Assembly (NCBI GenBank): GCA_963790585.1 | Contig: CAWBOY010000002.1 | Span: forward strand, 496,001-560,000 | DNA length: 64,000 nucleotides | Direction of reading: 5' to 3' | Source of the DNA: CAWBOY01 sp963790585 | GTDB lineage: Bacteria; Planctomycetota; Planctomycetia; Gemmatales; Gemmataceae | In this document: positions 39,343 through 52,565 of the stretch, piece after piece | Numbering within the stretch: position 1 is the stretch's first letter | How the letters are laid out: every line of letters begins with the position of its first letter | Notes under the pieces: model-generated | What the model saw: the letters and a program-made list of their open reading frames with translations, nothing else | Database searches by the model: none | What the model was told of the DNA's origin: nothing | Made by a program: the position numbers and the translations under genes

Positions 39343-40887
39343 ATGAGTCGCTGGCGTATCGTTGTGCTGGCCTGTCTTTTCGTGCTGCCTCTCCTGCTCT
39401 TGCTCGGCGCTGGCTCGTACTACCTTTGGACGTTTCCCTGGGGCTTTCTCGTTTGGTGGCTCGTGCTGGCCTTCATGGCCGCTGGGGCACTGCTCGCCAG
39501 TTATTGGCAATCGAAGCAATCTCTTATAAAGCCGCTCGATCTCACTCCGGCAGCTCATTGGACCGATCGAGACCGCGAAGCGTGGAAGATCGTCCTGAGC
39601 CGAGCCAAGGCTTCCGCCAAGGTCGATCCGACTAAACTCACGGATTTGAACACCTATGTCGTCGCCGGCCAGGAGTTGGCCCAGGAAGTGACGGCTGTCT
39701 ATCATCCGGGCGCGAAAGATCCCGTCGGCAATCTAACCATCCCTGAGATTCTCGCCGTCATCGAATTGGTGGCACACGATCTCTCGGAGATGACGCAGAC
39801 CTATGTCCCCGCCAGCCATCTTTTGACCATTAACCACTTTCGCCAGGCGAAGTCCGCTGCTGACTGGTACAACTCGGCCAGCACCGCTTTTTGGGCCGTC
39901 TCCGCCCTTTTTAGCCCGATCAACACCGGTCTTCGCTATGTCGCCACGAAGCTGGGCGTGACGACGCCTCTCCAAATGTTGCAGAACAATTTAATCTTGT
40001 GGTTCTACTCCGCCTTCCTAAATCGAGTCGGCACCTACTTGATCGATCTCAATAGCGGGCGACTCAAGCTCGGTGCGCAACGATACCGCGAATTGGTCCA
40101 AGGCCGGCCGCCGCTCGAGGTCGCAGCCGAGGGCGACGGGGTCGATGCGGCCGAAAATGTGCAACAGGTAATCATCACGTTGATCGGCCAGACGAAGATG
40201 GGCAAGTCGAGCCTCGTCAATGCTTTGCTCGGCGAACAGCGGGCTCGCACCGACGTTCTACCAGTCGTGGACGGCGTGCAGAGTTACGAGCTGACGACGC
40301 CAGGCATCCCGACGAAACTGACCCTGCTCGACACCATCGGCTACAATCAGACCGGTGCGCAGGGCGATCAACTGCGAAAGACGCAGCGAGCGGTGCGGGG
40401 CACCGATTTGTTCCTACTCGTCCTCCACGCTCGCAATCCTGCGCGGCAGGCGGATGTGGAATTGTTGCGATCGATTAAAGACTACCACGCGCAACATCCC
40501 GACATGAAGCATCCAGCGGTCATCGCGGTGGTGACGCATATCGATTTGTTGTCGCCGAGCCTCGAATGGCAGCCGCCTTACAACTGGCAAGACCCCAAGC
40601 GGCCCAAGGAAGAAAACATCCAACAGGCCGTTGCCGCCGTGCGAGAGCAGCTCGGCGACCTTGCGGCCGCCGTGATTCCCGTCTGTGTCGCGCCAGGGAA
40701 AATCTACGGTGTGCAGGAATGGTTGATTCCGACGATCTCCGCCAATCTAGACGATGCGCACGGTGTTGCCATTCTCCGTTGCCTCAAGGCAGAAGTGGAT
40801 ACTCGGAAGATCCGCAGGATTTTCGATCAGGTCCTGGCAAGCGCTCGCGACGGGGCCAACGTCCTGTGGAAGTCACTGCGAAAGTAA
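39343..40887 (+). CDS. Membrane-anchored Era/dynamin-like GTPase
   Basis: A 514-residue protein. Two N-terminal membrane spans (IVVLACLFVLPLLLLLGAG and FLVWWLVLAFMAAGALLASY) precede a helical domain. A GTPase domain then follows with G1 GQTKMGKSS, G3 DTIGYNQ and G4 THIDL. It resembles the YcjX/DUF697-adjacent or Era-like membrane GTPases. The role is unknown; cell-envelope stress or membrane remodelling is a family-based guess. ATG 39343 is chosen over TTG 39340, with GGGAGA upstream. Confidence 0.8.
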   Translation: MSRWRIVVLACLFVLPLLLLLGAGSYYLWTFPWGFLVWWLVLAFMAAGALLASYWQSKQSLIKPLDLTPAAHWTDRDREAWKIVLSRAKASAKVDPTKLTDLNTYVVAGQELAQEVTAVYHPGAKDPVGNLTIPEILAVIELVAHDLSEMTQTYVPASHLLTINHFRQAKSAADWYNSASTAFWAVSALFSPINTGLRYVATKLGVTTPLQMLQNNLILWFYSAFLNRVGTYLIDLNSGRLKLGAQRYRELVQGRPPLEVAAEGDGVDAAENVQQVIITLIGQTKMGKSSLVNALLGEQRARTDVLPVVDGVQSYELTTPGIPTKLTLLDTIGYNQTGAQGDQLRKTQRAVRGTDLFLLVLHARNPARQADVELLRSIKDYHAQHPDMKHPAVIAVVTHIDLLSPSLEWQPPYNWQDPKRPKEENIQQAVAAVREQLGDLAAAVIPVCVAPGKIYGVQEWLIPTISANLDDAHGVAILRCLKAEVDTRKIRRIFDQVLASARDGANVLWKSLRK

Positions 40888-40894
40888 GGACAGC

Positions 40895-41143
40895 TCACGG
40901 CACGGCTTCGAGATACTCCACTTCCGGCACCCGCGACCGCAACTCTTGCTCGATTCCCATGATTACGGCCTGAATTGTGCTCGGACAGCCAGAACAGGTC
41001 CCTGTCAAACGAACCTGAACCACGCCGTCGCTGACGTCGAGAACCTCCACGCCGCCGCCGTCCATTTGCAGAATGGGCAATACCTCATCGGCCATGACCT
41101 TCGCAATCCGGTCACGCAACGGCGAAACTATTTCAAGAGACAT
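40895..41143 (-). CDS. NifU C-terminal domain iron-sulfur scaffold
   Basis: An 82-residue protein that is entirely a NifU-like C-terminal domain: LPILQMDGGGVEVLDVSDG and the cluster-binding TCSGCPSTIQAVIMGIE. Two subunits usually share one [4Fe-4S] cluster through the CxxC and pass it to apo-proteins. AAGGA lies eight bases before ATG. It lies convergent to the GTPase gene and directly downstream of ribF on the same strand as ribF. Confidence 0.9.
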   Translation of the reverse strand: MSLEIVSPLRDRIAKVMADEVLPILQMDGGGVEVLDVSDGVVQVRLTGTCSGCPSTIQAVIMGIEQELRSRVPEVEYLEAVP

Positions 41144-41163
41144 AGAAGGCTTCCTTTGTCTGA

Positions 41164-42087
41164 TTATTTTAAGATTTCGTGCGCCTGTTCGACGTCCTGT
41201 TTCAATTGAGCGATCAATGCCTCTGGTCCCGCGAACGTTTGGGTGTCGCGGAGTCGCGCATGAAAGTCGACTGCGAGACGTTGGCCGTAAAGATCGCCTT
41301 GGAAATCAATCAGGTGGACCTCGACCTTGCGAGCGTCCTCGCCAAATGTTGGATTGGGCCCCACATTCGCGGCCCCGCTGAAGGTTTGATCGCCGACCGG
41401 CACGCGCACCGCATAGACGCCGTCGCGCGGAGGCAACGTCCAGACTGGATCGAGGTTCGCCGTGGGAAAGCCAATCGTCCGCCCGCGCCGTTGACCGACA
41501 CTGATCAAACCGTGCAAGCGATAAGGTCGACCCAAAAGGGCGTTCGCCTCCGCGATGTCGCCGTGCAGCAATGCGTTACGAACAGCGCTGCTCGAACAGT
41601 CTCTGTCCTCGAACCGCTGCGGCGGGACGATGGTCACACGGATGCCAGCAGCATGTCCTAGCTCTTCGAGCGTTTTTACGGTGCCTTCGCGGTTGCGGCC
41701 GAAGGCAAAGTTGAAGCCCTCGATCAAGCCCCTGGCCCCGAGCTGTTGCTGTATGACTCGTGAGAAAAACTCCGCCGCGGTTAGCGACAATAACTCGCGC
41801 GTCGTCCGCATGATGACAATCAGATCGGCACCGGCTTTTTCGAGCAATGCCGTCCGATCCGTGACAGTCGTTAATGGTAACAAGGCCGGCGGGCGCAACA
41901 GGCTGAGAGGATGCGGATCGAACGTCAGCACGATGGCGGGACAGCCGCGGGCCCGCGCTTGCGAACGCAGCCCGGCGATGAGCGCTGCATGGCCGCGATG
42001 AACGCCATCGAAATTACCGATGCTCACCACGCCATGCCGACAAGCAGCCGGCGGAGACTCGCGCCAATCGATCGTGTAACTCGCCAT
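41164..42087 (-). CDS. ribF: Bifunctional riboflavin kinase/FMN adenylyltransferase
   Basis: A 307-residue enzyme that makes FMN and FAD. The N-terminal adenylyltransferase has IGNFDGVHRGHAALI and the SSSAVRNALLHGDI turn. The C-terminal kinase has RGRTIGFPTANL, DGVYAVRV, GPNPTFGED and EVHLIDFQGDLYGQ. Length fits the family. A clear Shine-Dalgarno was not seen. It precedes the NifU-type gene by 20 bp and is probably cotranscribed. Confidence 0.93.
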   Translation of the reverse strand: MASYTIDWRESPPAACRHGVVSIGNFDGVHRGHAALIAGLRSQARARGCPAIVLTFDPHPLSLLRPPALLPLTTVTDRTALLEKAGADLIVIMRTTRELLSLTAAEFFSRVIQQQLGARGLIEGFNFAFGRNREGTVKTLEELGHAAGIRVTIVPPQRFEDRDCSSSAVRNALLHGDIAEANALLGRPYRLHGLISVGQRRGRTIGFPTANLDPVWTLPPRDGVYAVRVPVGDQTFSGAANVGPNPTFGEDARKVEVHLIDFQGDLYGQRLAVDFHARLRDTQTFAGPEALIAQLKQDVEQAHEILK

Positions 42088-42197
42088 GTTCGGTTCGGCT
42101 ACCCCTGCAATCTATCATGCGGAGTCGAGCGCAGCCCGGCCAGCGTCAGCGGCGCTGCATTTCCAACGTTCACGATCCTTTCGCTATAGTGATAGTG

Positions 42198-42764
42198 TTC
42201 GCAGGCTGGCTGGACGGTCGTCGCCCGCCGGATCGTGGGTGGCGTTTCGGCGCCAACCACGAAAAAAGCGGGGGGAGGAAAGTCCGGGCTCCATAGGGCA
42301 AGGTGGTGGGTAACGCCCACCGTCCGAAGCTGTCGCATCGCGAGACGCAACAGCCCGAGGACCGGGACAGTGCAACAGAAAGTATACCGCCATTAGTCTT
42401 TAGTCCGTAGTCCGTAGTCCGTAGTCCGTAGCAAAAAATGTTAACCAGCTTCCGGCGACCACGGCATGAAGGGCGGTTTTTTGCTACGGACCACGGACTA
42501 CGGGCTACGGACTATGGGCTAAAGGTAAGGGTGAAAAGGTGCGGGCGCGCGAGCGCCTTAATGTAAGAGCGCACCAGCAGTCTGGTGACAGGCTGGCTCG
42601 GCAAACCCCACCAGGAGCAAGGCCAAACAGGGGGCAGGGTCGGCTCGGCCCGTTATCGACCTCCGGGTAGGCCGCTTGATCGGGCGAGCAATCGTTCGAC
42701 TAGAGAAATGACCGTCCCCGCGTTCGCGCGGAGACAAAACCCGGCTTATAGGCCGGCCTGCGAA
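42198..42764 (+). ncRNA. rnpB: RNase P RNA, type A, with lengthened P12
   Basis: Catalytic RNA of RNase P. The P1 strands TTCGCAGGCTGGC (42198-42210) and GCCGGCCTGCGAA (42752-42764) pair. The universal cores are present: GAGGAAAGTCCGGGCTCC, GGTAACGCCCA, ACAGAAAGTATACCGCC, GGTAAGGGTGAAAAGGTGCG, AAGAGCGCACCAGC, GGAGCAAGGCCAAAC and ACAAAACCCGGCTTATAGG near the end. At about 567 nt it is some 170 nt longer than usual. Most of the excess is the hairpin at 42393-42522 in the P12 position. The gene is expressed in the direction opposite to ribF. Confidence 0.95.
42393..42522 (+). repeat. TAGTCCG heptamer hairpin within rnpB P12
   Basis: The 5' arm (42393 to about 42436) has four or five TAGTCCG units and ends GTAGCAAAAAA. 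The 3' arm (42477-42522) starts TTTTTTGCTACGG and carries the degenerate complement. The two arms pair over about 45 bp with five or so mismatches around a loop of about 40 nt. It replaces the short P12 helix between the conserved ACCGCC and GGTAAGGGTG. Confidence 0.85.
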
Positions 42765-42776
42765 TCTTCCATACGT

Positions 42777-42889
42777 TTGTGGCGGCACGTTTCCAACGTG
42801 CCGGTGCTTTATTTTTTGAGAGTGCGGCAAGTTCTCGACCCGCCAATGGCACTTGTCGCTTCCGGCACGTTGGAAACGTGCCGCCACAA
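42777..42889. repeat. Intergenic hairpin repeat, family B (28-bp perfect arms)
   Basis: Positions 42777-42804 and 42862-42889 are a perfect 28-bp inverted repeat. Each arm contains its own palindrome (CGGCACGTT TCC AACGTGCCG). It follows rnpB, and a second member with 19-bp arms is at 57025-57152. The rest of 42890-43144 holds no gene. Its function is unknown; it may terminate rnpB transcription, though no T-run is present. Confidence 0.8.
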
Positions 42890-43144
42890 CCTCGCGGGAC
42901 AGGCCTCCCATAGGGGGCGCGCAGCTGCAAACTAACTCTCCATCACTGCCACGAAATCGGCGGGGCGTCCTCGCGCCGCAAGTTCCGTTTTTTCCGCAAC
43001 ATCCGATCGATCTCTTAGGGCATCCGCGCGCGACTTTGATTTTCGTCGCGGACAGCGCCCAAGGCATCAATGTAATATAATTGCTATGCGGCCCCGTCTG
43101 GCGCAGTTCCTCTCCTCCAGTCACACACGTGAGGAGTCCTATCG

Positions 43145-43468
43145 ATGAACCCCTTCTTTCCGGAACGTCCTGAACACCCGCGTCGCAAAAACCCTAGCCC
43201 TATCGACAAACAAAATAAACTGAGGCAGTTTCAGCCTTTGGCTCGATACCAGGTGATATTACTTGGCGATCCGCAGCAAGATTTGATGCTTATTATCCGC
43301 AGCGTAATGGAGCTGACTCGTTTTCCCCGCGCCGAAGCGACGCATAAAATGTGGCAAGCCCACCACACGGGCCGATCGATCGTCCTGGCCACCCATTTCG
43401 AGCGCGCCGAGCTTTACGCCGAGCAGTTCGCCGAGCGCGGCGTGCGCGTGACGATTGAGCGAGCCTGA
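43145..43468 (+). CDS. clpS: ClpS-like ATP-dependent protease adaptor
   Basis: A 107-residue adaptor that would deliver N-degron substrates to ClpAP. The core RYQVILLGDPQQDLMLIIRS, then EATHKMWQAHHTGRSIVLAT, then HFERAELYAEQFAERGVRVT matches the ClpS fold. The usual NDD substrate loop is GDP here, so specificity may differ. The N-terminal 30 residues are basic and flexible, as usual. GAGGAG lies before ATG. No clpA is adjacent. Confidence 0.8.
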   Translation: MNPFFPERPEHPRRKNPSPIDKQNKLRQFQPLARYQVILLGDPQQDLMLIIRSVMELTRFPRAEATHKMWQAHHTGRSIVLATHFERAELYAEQFAERGVRVTIERA

Positions 43469-43564
43469 GTGCGTTAGGTAACGCTCCCGGCTCGCCTTGA
43501 AAATCTCAGCCCGATGTGCCACTAATAGCCACGCCTTCGCCCGGCCCCTGGCAAGGAGTGAGCC

Positions 43565-45292
43565 ATCGGATCGACCGCGCGCGCTGCAAAGCTGTTCAGC
43601 TTCGCCTGGCTACTAGTCTGGGGCGTGGCCTCCACGGTCTGGTGCGTGACGGCGGCTCACCAGCTCGGGGCTACGTTCGACGAGCCTCTTTATGTAAAAC
43701 TCGGGCTCGAATCGTGGCGCACCGGCAGCCATCACGGCATCATTCATACCGGCACGATGCCCCTGCCGTCGGACGTTCAAGCCTTGCCGCTTTATCTGGC
43801 CGAACGCTGGACCGGCAAGCCCTGGAACCTGGAAACCGATGTGCCGCTGCTCTTGCCGTGGCTGCGCCGGCAATCTCGTCTTCTGGTGGTTGCTTCTCAT
43901 CTACGCTCATCTGACCGGCAGCCGAATCGGTGGCCCGTGGGCGGGCCGATTGGCCGTGGCCCTGATCGCCTGCGAGCCGAACCTGGTCGCCTTGGCGACC
44001 ATCGGCGGCTCCGACGTGGCGATCGCCGCATGCCTCCTGATGCTCCTTTATCATTTTCGCTTCTTCCGAGAGAGAACCTGGCCCTTGCGCATCGGCGTAC
44101 CGATCCTTTGTTACGGCCTTTGCCTAATGACCAAGGCCTCCGGGCTGATGTTCGGGGCGATCTGCATGACGGTTTCCGAAATCGATCGACTCTATCTACA
44201 TCGTGAAGCTTTTCAGCAAACGTTGACGTGGCCAACGTTTCAAACGGATGCCCGGCGTTTCGTCGGCGATGCCTTGCAAATCGGTTTCGGCGGCCTGATG
44301 TTCACTCTCATTCTTTGTGGCTGCGACTGGCAGCCGGAACCGTCGTTCGTCGCCTGGCGCATCAGCTGCCGGAAGGATCGACGCGGTCGGTCATGGTGTG
44401 GCTATCCGATCATCTCTGCATTTTTAGCAACGGCGCTGAGGCGCTCGTGCGGCAGGTGAAGCACAATATGCATGGCCACGCCATGTATCTGCTCGGCGTC
44501 GGCAACGATCGGTCTCTCTGGTATTACTTTCCGGTCTTGCTCACGATCAAGCTGCCATTACCGCTGTTGATTCTTCCCATCTTTTTGGCTCTCTTTAGGC
44601 CTCGGACGCTATTGAATACGCCGTTTCTCGTGTCGTGCGCACTTCTGGCTATGAGTGTGAATTACCGTGTGCAGATCGGCGTCCGCCTCGTTCTACCGAT
44701 GGTGGCACTCGGCATCGTCGGTCTCGCGAGCGCTCTGGCAAATGCCTCGATTCGCGCGAAAACGTCCGACACACCCACCGGGAGCTGGACAGCCCGCTTG
44801 CTGCCGCTTGTCGCTGCCGTTTCTGTCGCATGGATGACGTTTTCCACCGCTCTGATTTGGCCGAACGCACTTTGTTTCGTCAACGAAGCCTGGGGCGGCC
44901 CGCGCGACGGCTATCGGCTGGTCAGCGATTCCAATTATGATTGGGGCCAAGGCGTTCCCGAGCTAGCCGAGTGGACGCGACGGCATCCCGAAACGCGGCT
45001 CGAAGTCTGGTATTTCGGCACGGATCCCAAAATCAATGAGCTACCGATCCAAGTGGTGCCGCTCCACGATCTCCCGATCGAGAAACCGGAAGACGTGCGA
45101 CGTTTCGTGCATGGCCCGCTCTTGGCTGTGGGCACGACCTTGATCTACGGCCAAGGCATTACCTCTGAACACCATCGTGCCGCCGCCTATCTAAGGCAGT
45201 TCCCCGTTGTCGATCGAACGACGACATTTCTGATCCTCGATATCGGCCAATCCGCGCAGACTTACCCACCGGCCGATGAGAGGTCGCGATGA
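43565..45292 (+). CDS. GT39-type membrane glycosyltransferase (two apparent frameshifts, ATC start)
   Basis: About 575 residues over three frames. The N-terminus KLFSFAWLLVWGVAST is the first span, followed by TFDEPLYVKLG, whose acidic DE lies in the first external loop as in ArnT/PMT-type GT39 enzymes. Many spans follow (LVFWWLLLIYAHLTG, LALIACEPNL-like, IGVPILCYGLCLMTK, FPVLLTIKLPLPLLILPIF, VLPMVALGIVGLASAL). Frame shifts are needed near 43868 and 44350. The natural start is ATC 43565, six bases after AAGGAG; no ATG fits. The product probably transfers sugars from a lipid carrier at the periplasmic face. Its stop overlaps the next ATG. Confidence 0.75.
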
Positions 45293-46724
45293 AGCTGGCA
45301 TTCCAGGCCCGCGAACAGATGATGGGCGTCCTCGTCTTCATTTGCGCGATTAGCGTCGCGGCCTTGCTCACGTCCTCTCATGCCGGCTCCTGGAACGATG
45401 GCAGTCGATTGGCTACCGTTGAGAGCCTCGTCGATCGTGGTACCTGGGTGATTGACGATTCCATCTTCGTGCGCGTCCCACCAATGGTGCCAGGGAAACA
45501 GTCGCCTTATCGAGCCGAGGATGAGCTTCTGGTTGTAAAGGGAACCGCCGACAAGCTGTGGATCGACGGCCATTTTTACTCCGACAAATCGCCGGTCCCC
45601 GCTTTAGTGATGGCGGTTGAATATGCGTTACTAAAAACATGGACGGGCCTCGAAGCCAGCGAGCAACCGGAGCGATTCTGCTGGATCATGAGCTTTTCCA
45701 CCTCGGGTCTCGCCTACGCCCTCGCGGTCTGGTGCTTCTTTTTACTAGGCAAGCCGCTCGGCCTATCTCCGCGCCTCCGGCTTGGTTTAACGGCTAGCTT
45801 CGCCCTATCTACGATTGCTCTCCCGTATGCCGGTTATGTCAATAATCACATTCTGCTGCTCGCCGTTTCGGTCCGTTTGTTGACGGACGCCGCCTGGCTG
45901 GGCCAAGCCTCCGTGTTTCAGTCCTGGCGACGCCTTTTCACGCTTGGCACTCTCGCCGGCCTTGGCTACGGCATCGATCTCGGCGCTGGTCCCGTCTTCT
46001 TTTTCGGCACGATGTTGCTGGTCGCCTGGCATTGTCGCAGTTATCCCAAATCCATTTTCTGCCTCGCGGCCGCGTTCCCTTGGCTCGCCTTGCACCACGC
46101 CATCAATTACGCCATCGGGGGCGCATGGAAACCGGCCAATGCCGTCCTGGCCTATTTCGACTGGCCTGGCTGTCCCTTTAACGCCACCAATATGACGGGC
46201 ATTTGGCACCACGAAGGGCCTATCGCGTTTTTGCTTTACGCTTTCGATCTACTGGTCGGCAAAAAGGGTTTCCTCTTCCACGATCTGCCGCTTCTCGTCG
46301 CCGTGCCCGGAACCTGGCTGCTCCTCAGCCGTCCACGCCCCGAGCGGCCTGAGATCCTTCTTTGTGTTTTCTGGTTCCTCGGGATCTGGTTGGCTTATGG
46401 CGCAACGTCGAACAATGCCGCGGGAGTCTGTTGCTCTATCCGTTGGTTCGTGCCGCTCCTCGGACCTGGGTATTATTTGTTGGCTTTAGTCGCGGCGAAT
46501 ATCCGGAGTACCAGACCGACATCGTATTATTAAGTATTTGGGGATCGTTAATGTCTTGCATAATGGCGTACTACGGCGCCTGGATGCAACATATGGTACC
46601 CGGTTATTGGTTCATCCTCGGAGCGGCGCTGATCCATTGGGGCTGGTATTCAATGAAGCGCCAGAGAAAAGGAATGAGAGTCAGACTTTTTAAGAACGCT
46701 CAAGAAAAACGGACCGCGGCTTAG
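45289..46724 (+). CDS. Multi-span membrane protein, glycosyltransferase-like (apparent frameshift)
   Basis: About 478 residues in two frames joined near 46500 (...ALVAANIPEYQTDIVLLSIWG...). About ten membrane spans are visible, for example VLVFICAISVAALLTS, GLAYALAVWCFFLLG and FCLAAAFPWLALHHAINY. An external loop after span one has WNDGSRLATVESLVDRGTW and later FYSDKSPVPALVM. This pattern, an acidic first loop and many spans, is seen in planctomycete proteins related to GT39 enzymes. ATG overlaps the previous stop (ATGA at 45289-45292), so the two genes form one operon. Confidence 0.7.
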
Positions 46725-47196
46725 ACACACTGGGTCACTTGCCCGAACTACTCATAAAGACAAGTTAACGTCGGTCCAAGAAAATCGGTCGAGCGCGCCT
46801 ACCACATTTTACGTATCTTCGATTTTCAAACTGCACCCACTCTGTCGCGTGTGCCTCCCGAATTTGGCATTCGCAGATCGAGTGGACCATCGTGCAAGGG
46901 GGGGTAACTCGGAATTCGTTTGCATCTCGGTCTGTGCGTAGATAGAAGATCAATAATACCAATGGTTTAGAAAACGGGACCGAGATGCAAACTGGATGCG
47001 CCGTTTTTGCACTCTAGTCCTCGCGTTCAGGCATCTCTCCGCCGATGCCTAAGGCGAGAGGCACTCCACACCCTGTCCCATTACCATAGGGTCCGTATTG
47101 ACCCCGCTCCGCCCGGTTCTCTAGACTGATGATGCGTAAATTTATCGATTGTGCGGACTGTGACGACGGTGGCGACGCTGCGGAGGCGCGGAAGCG
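46725..47196. other. Gene-free interval before secA
   Basis: I see no supported gene, RNA or repeat in these 470 bases. Short open frames on both strands lack ribosome-binding sites and coding character. It must contain the secA promoter, but no good -35/-10 pair could be assigned. Confidence 0.4.
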
Positions 47197-51062
<3,866 letters not shown>

Positions 51063-51085
51063 GTTCTTCAACGAGCGCATTCCTC

Positions 51086-51168
51086 TTCAAGAGCCGGGAG
51101 CGTAAGCGACCGGAGAACGTCTGAGCGAGTGTAATGCGCTCCGGTCGCTTACGCTCCCGGCTCTTGAA
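51086..51168. repeat. Perfect 30-bp inverted repeat, family A
   Basis: 51086-51115 (containing GAGCCGGGAGCGTAAGCGAC) and 51139-51168 are exact reverse complements with a 23-nt spacer. They lie 24 bp after the secA stop and before waaA. They share the GGGAGCG/GCGACCGGAG core with 16425-16530. It is a strong hairpin without a T-run, either a REP-type repeat or a terminator. Confidence 0.85.
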
Positions 51169-51202
51169 GAATCTTCGATGACAATCTTGGGAAAGGATTC
51201 CC

Positions 51203-52507
51203 ATGTTCCTACTCCTCGACACTCTCTATCTCCTCGCCCTTTTACTCTTATCTCCGTGGTTGATCTGGCGGGCGATCCGCACGGGCCGCTATCGCTGCGG
51301 CATCTCCACAAAGTTCTTCGGCCTGGGGCGCCCGATCGAGACAAAGCAATCCGGCCCCGTCGTCTGGTTCCACGGCGTTAGCGTCGGCGAAGTACACCTG
51401 TTGCGTCAAGTCGTGGCCGCGTGTCGGCGCCGGCATCCCGATTGGCAATGCGTCGTCTCGGCAAGCACGGATACGGGCTTGGCTGAGGCGTGGAAGCATT
51501 TCACGGATCTGCCGGTCATTGCGTTTCCGCTCGATTTTTCTTGGGCCGTCGCGCGGACCATGCGCCATGTAAAGCCGGACCTGATCGTCCTCGCCGAAGG
51601 GGAATTGTGGCCCAACTTTCTCGGAGCGGCTCGATGGCGCGGCATCCCGGTCGCGGTCGTCAATGGCCGGCTCAGTCCGCGCAGCTACCAGCGCTATCGC
51701 CTGCTCGGCCCGCTCTCGCGCCGACTGCTGCGCCAAATCCATCTCTTCGCGGTCCAAACATCCGAATACGCCGGCTATCTTCACGCGCTCGGCATGACCC
51801 CGGGGCGCGTCCACGTTACCGGCTCCGTCAAATACGATGGCGTAAACATGGACCGAGAGAATCCACGCACTGTCGCCTTGCGCGAGCTTTTTTTGGTCCA
51901 ACGCGACCAGGTCGTCTGGGTCGTCGGCAGCACGCAAGCGCCCGAAGAGGAAATTACGCTCCGCATTTTTTTGGCTTTGCGTGAATCGCATCCCGAGCTG
52001 CGTCTTTTCCTGGTGCCACGCAGTCCGGATCGCTTCGACGCGGTGGCAAAGATATTGACATCAAGTGAGGTCGCATTTGTCCGACGTAGCGAACTAAAGT
52101 CACCGACAGCCGCGCCCGTCGTCCTCGTCGACACCATTGGCGAACTCGGCGATCTCTGGGGCCTGGCCGATCTCGCCTACGTCGGCGGCAGCCTCGACGG
52201 CAAACGCGGCGGACAGAACATGATCGAACCGGCAGCATACGGGAGCGCCGTCCTTTTCGGCCCGCACGTGTGGAATTTCCGCGAGGATTCACGACGCCTG
52301 ATCGCCGAGGGCGGAGCGATCCAGATAGTCGATGAAACCGATTTGCGAAATGAGGTGAGCCGGCTGCTTGCTTCCAAAGTGGAGCGCATCCGCCTTGGCG
52401 CCGCCGCGCGGCGACTCGTTCTTGAGCAACAAGGAGCGACGGCCCGGACGATTGACCTGTTGGATCAACTGTTGCGGAGACAGGCGAAGAAACACCGGGC
52501 GGCGTAA
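51203..52507 (+). CDS. waaA: 3-deoxy-D-manno-octulosonic acid (Kdo) transferase
   Basis: A 434-residue GT30 enzyme that adds Kdo to lipid A at the inner membrane. The N-terminal anchor is LLLDTLYLLALLLLSPWLIW, then the acceptor motif WFHGVSVGEVHLLRQVV. VLAEGELWPNFL, VTGSVKYD, VVGSTQAPEEE and AYVGGSL (52170 region), then QNMIEPAAYGSAVLFGPH, are family markers. AAAGGA lies before ATG. Its presence supports an outer membrane with lipid A. Confidence 0.93.
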   Translation: MFLLLDTLYLLALLLLSPWLIWRAIRTGRYRCGISTKFFGLGRPIETKQSGPVVWFHGVSVGEVHLLRQVVAACRRRHPDWQCVVSASTDTGLAEAWKHFTDLPVIAFPLDFSWAVARTMRHVKPDLIVLAEGELWPNFLGAARWRGIPVAVVNGRLSPRSYQRYRLLGPLSRRLLRQIHLFAVQTSEYAGYLHALGMTPGRVHVTGSVKYDGVNMDRENPRTVALRELFLVQRDQVVWVVGSTQAPEEEITLRIFLALRESHPELRLFLVPRSPDRFDAVAKILTSSEVAFVRRSELKSPTAAPVVLVDTIGELGDLWGLADLAYVGGSLDGKRGGQNMIEPAAYGSAVLFGPHVWNFREDSRRLIAEGGAIQIVDETDLRNEVSRLLASKVERIRLGAAARRLVLEQQGATARTIDLLDQLLRRQAKKHRAA

Positions 52508-52565
52508 ATGTTAGTGATTCTTGCGTCCGCTGCGAATGACAACGCCTTCTCGTTGTTCTAGCATG

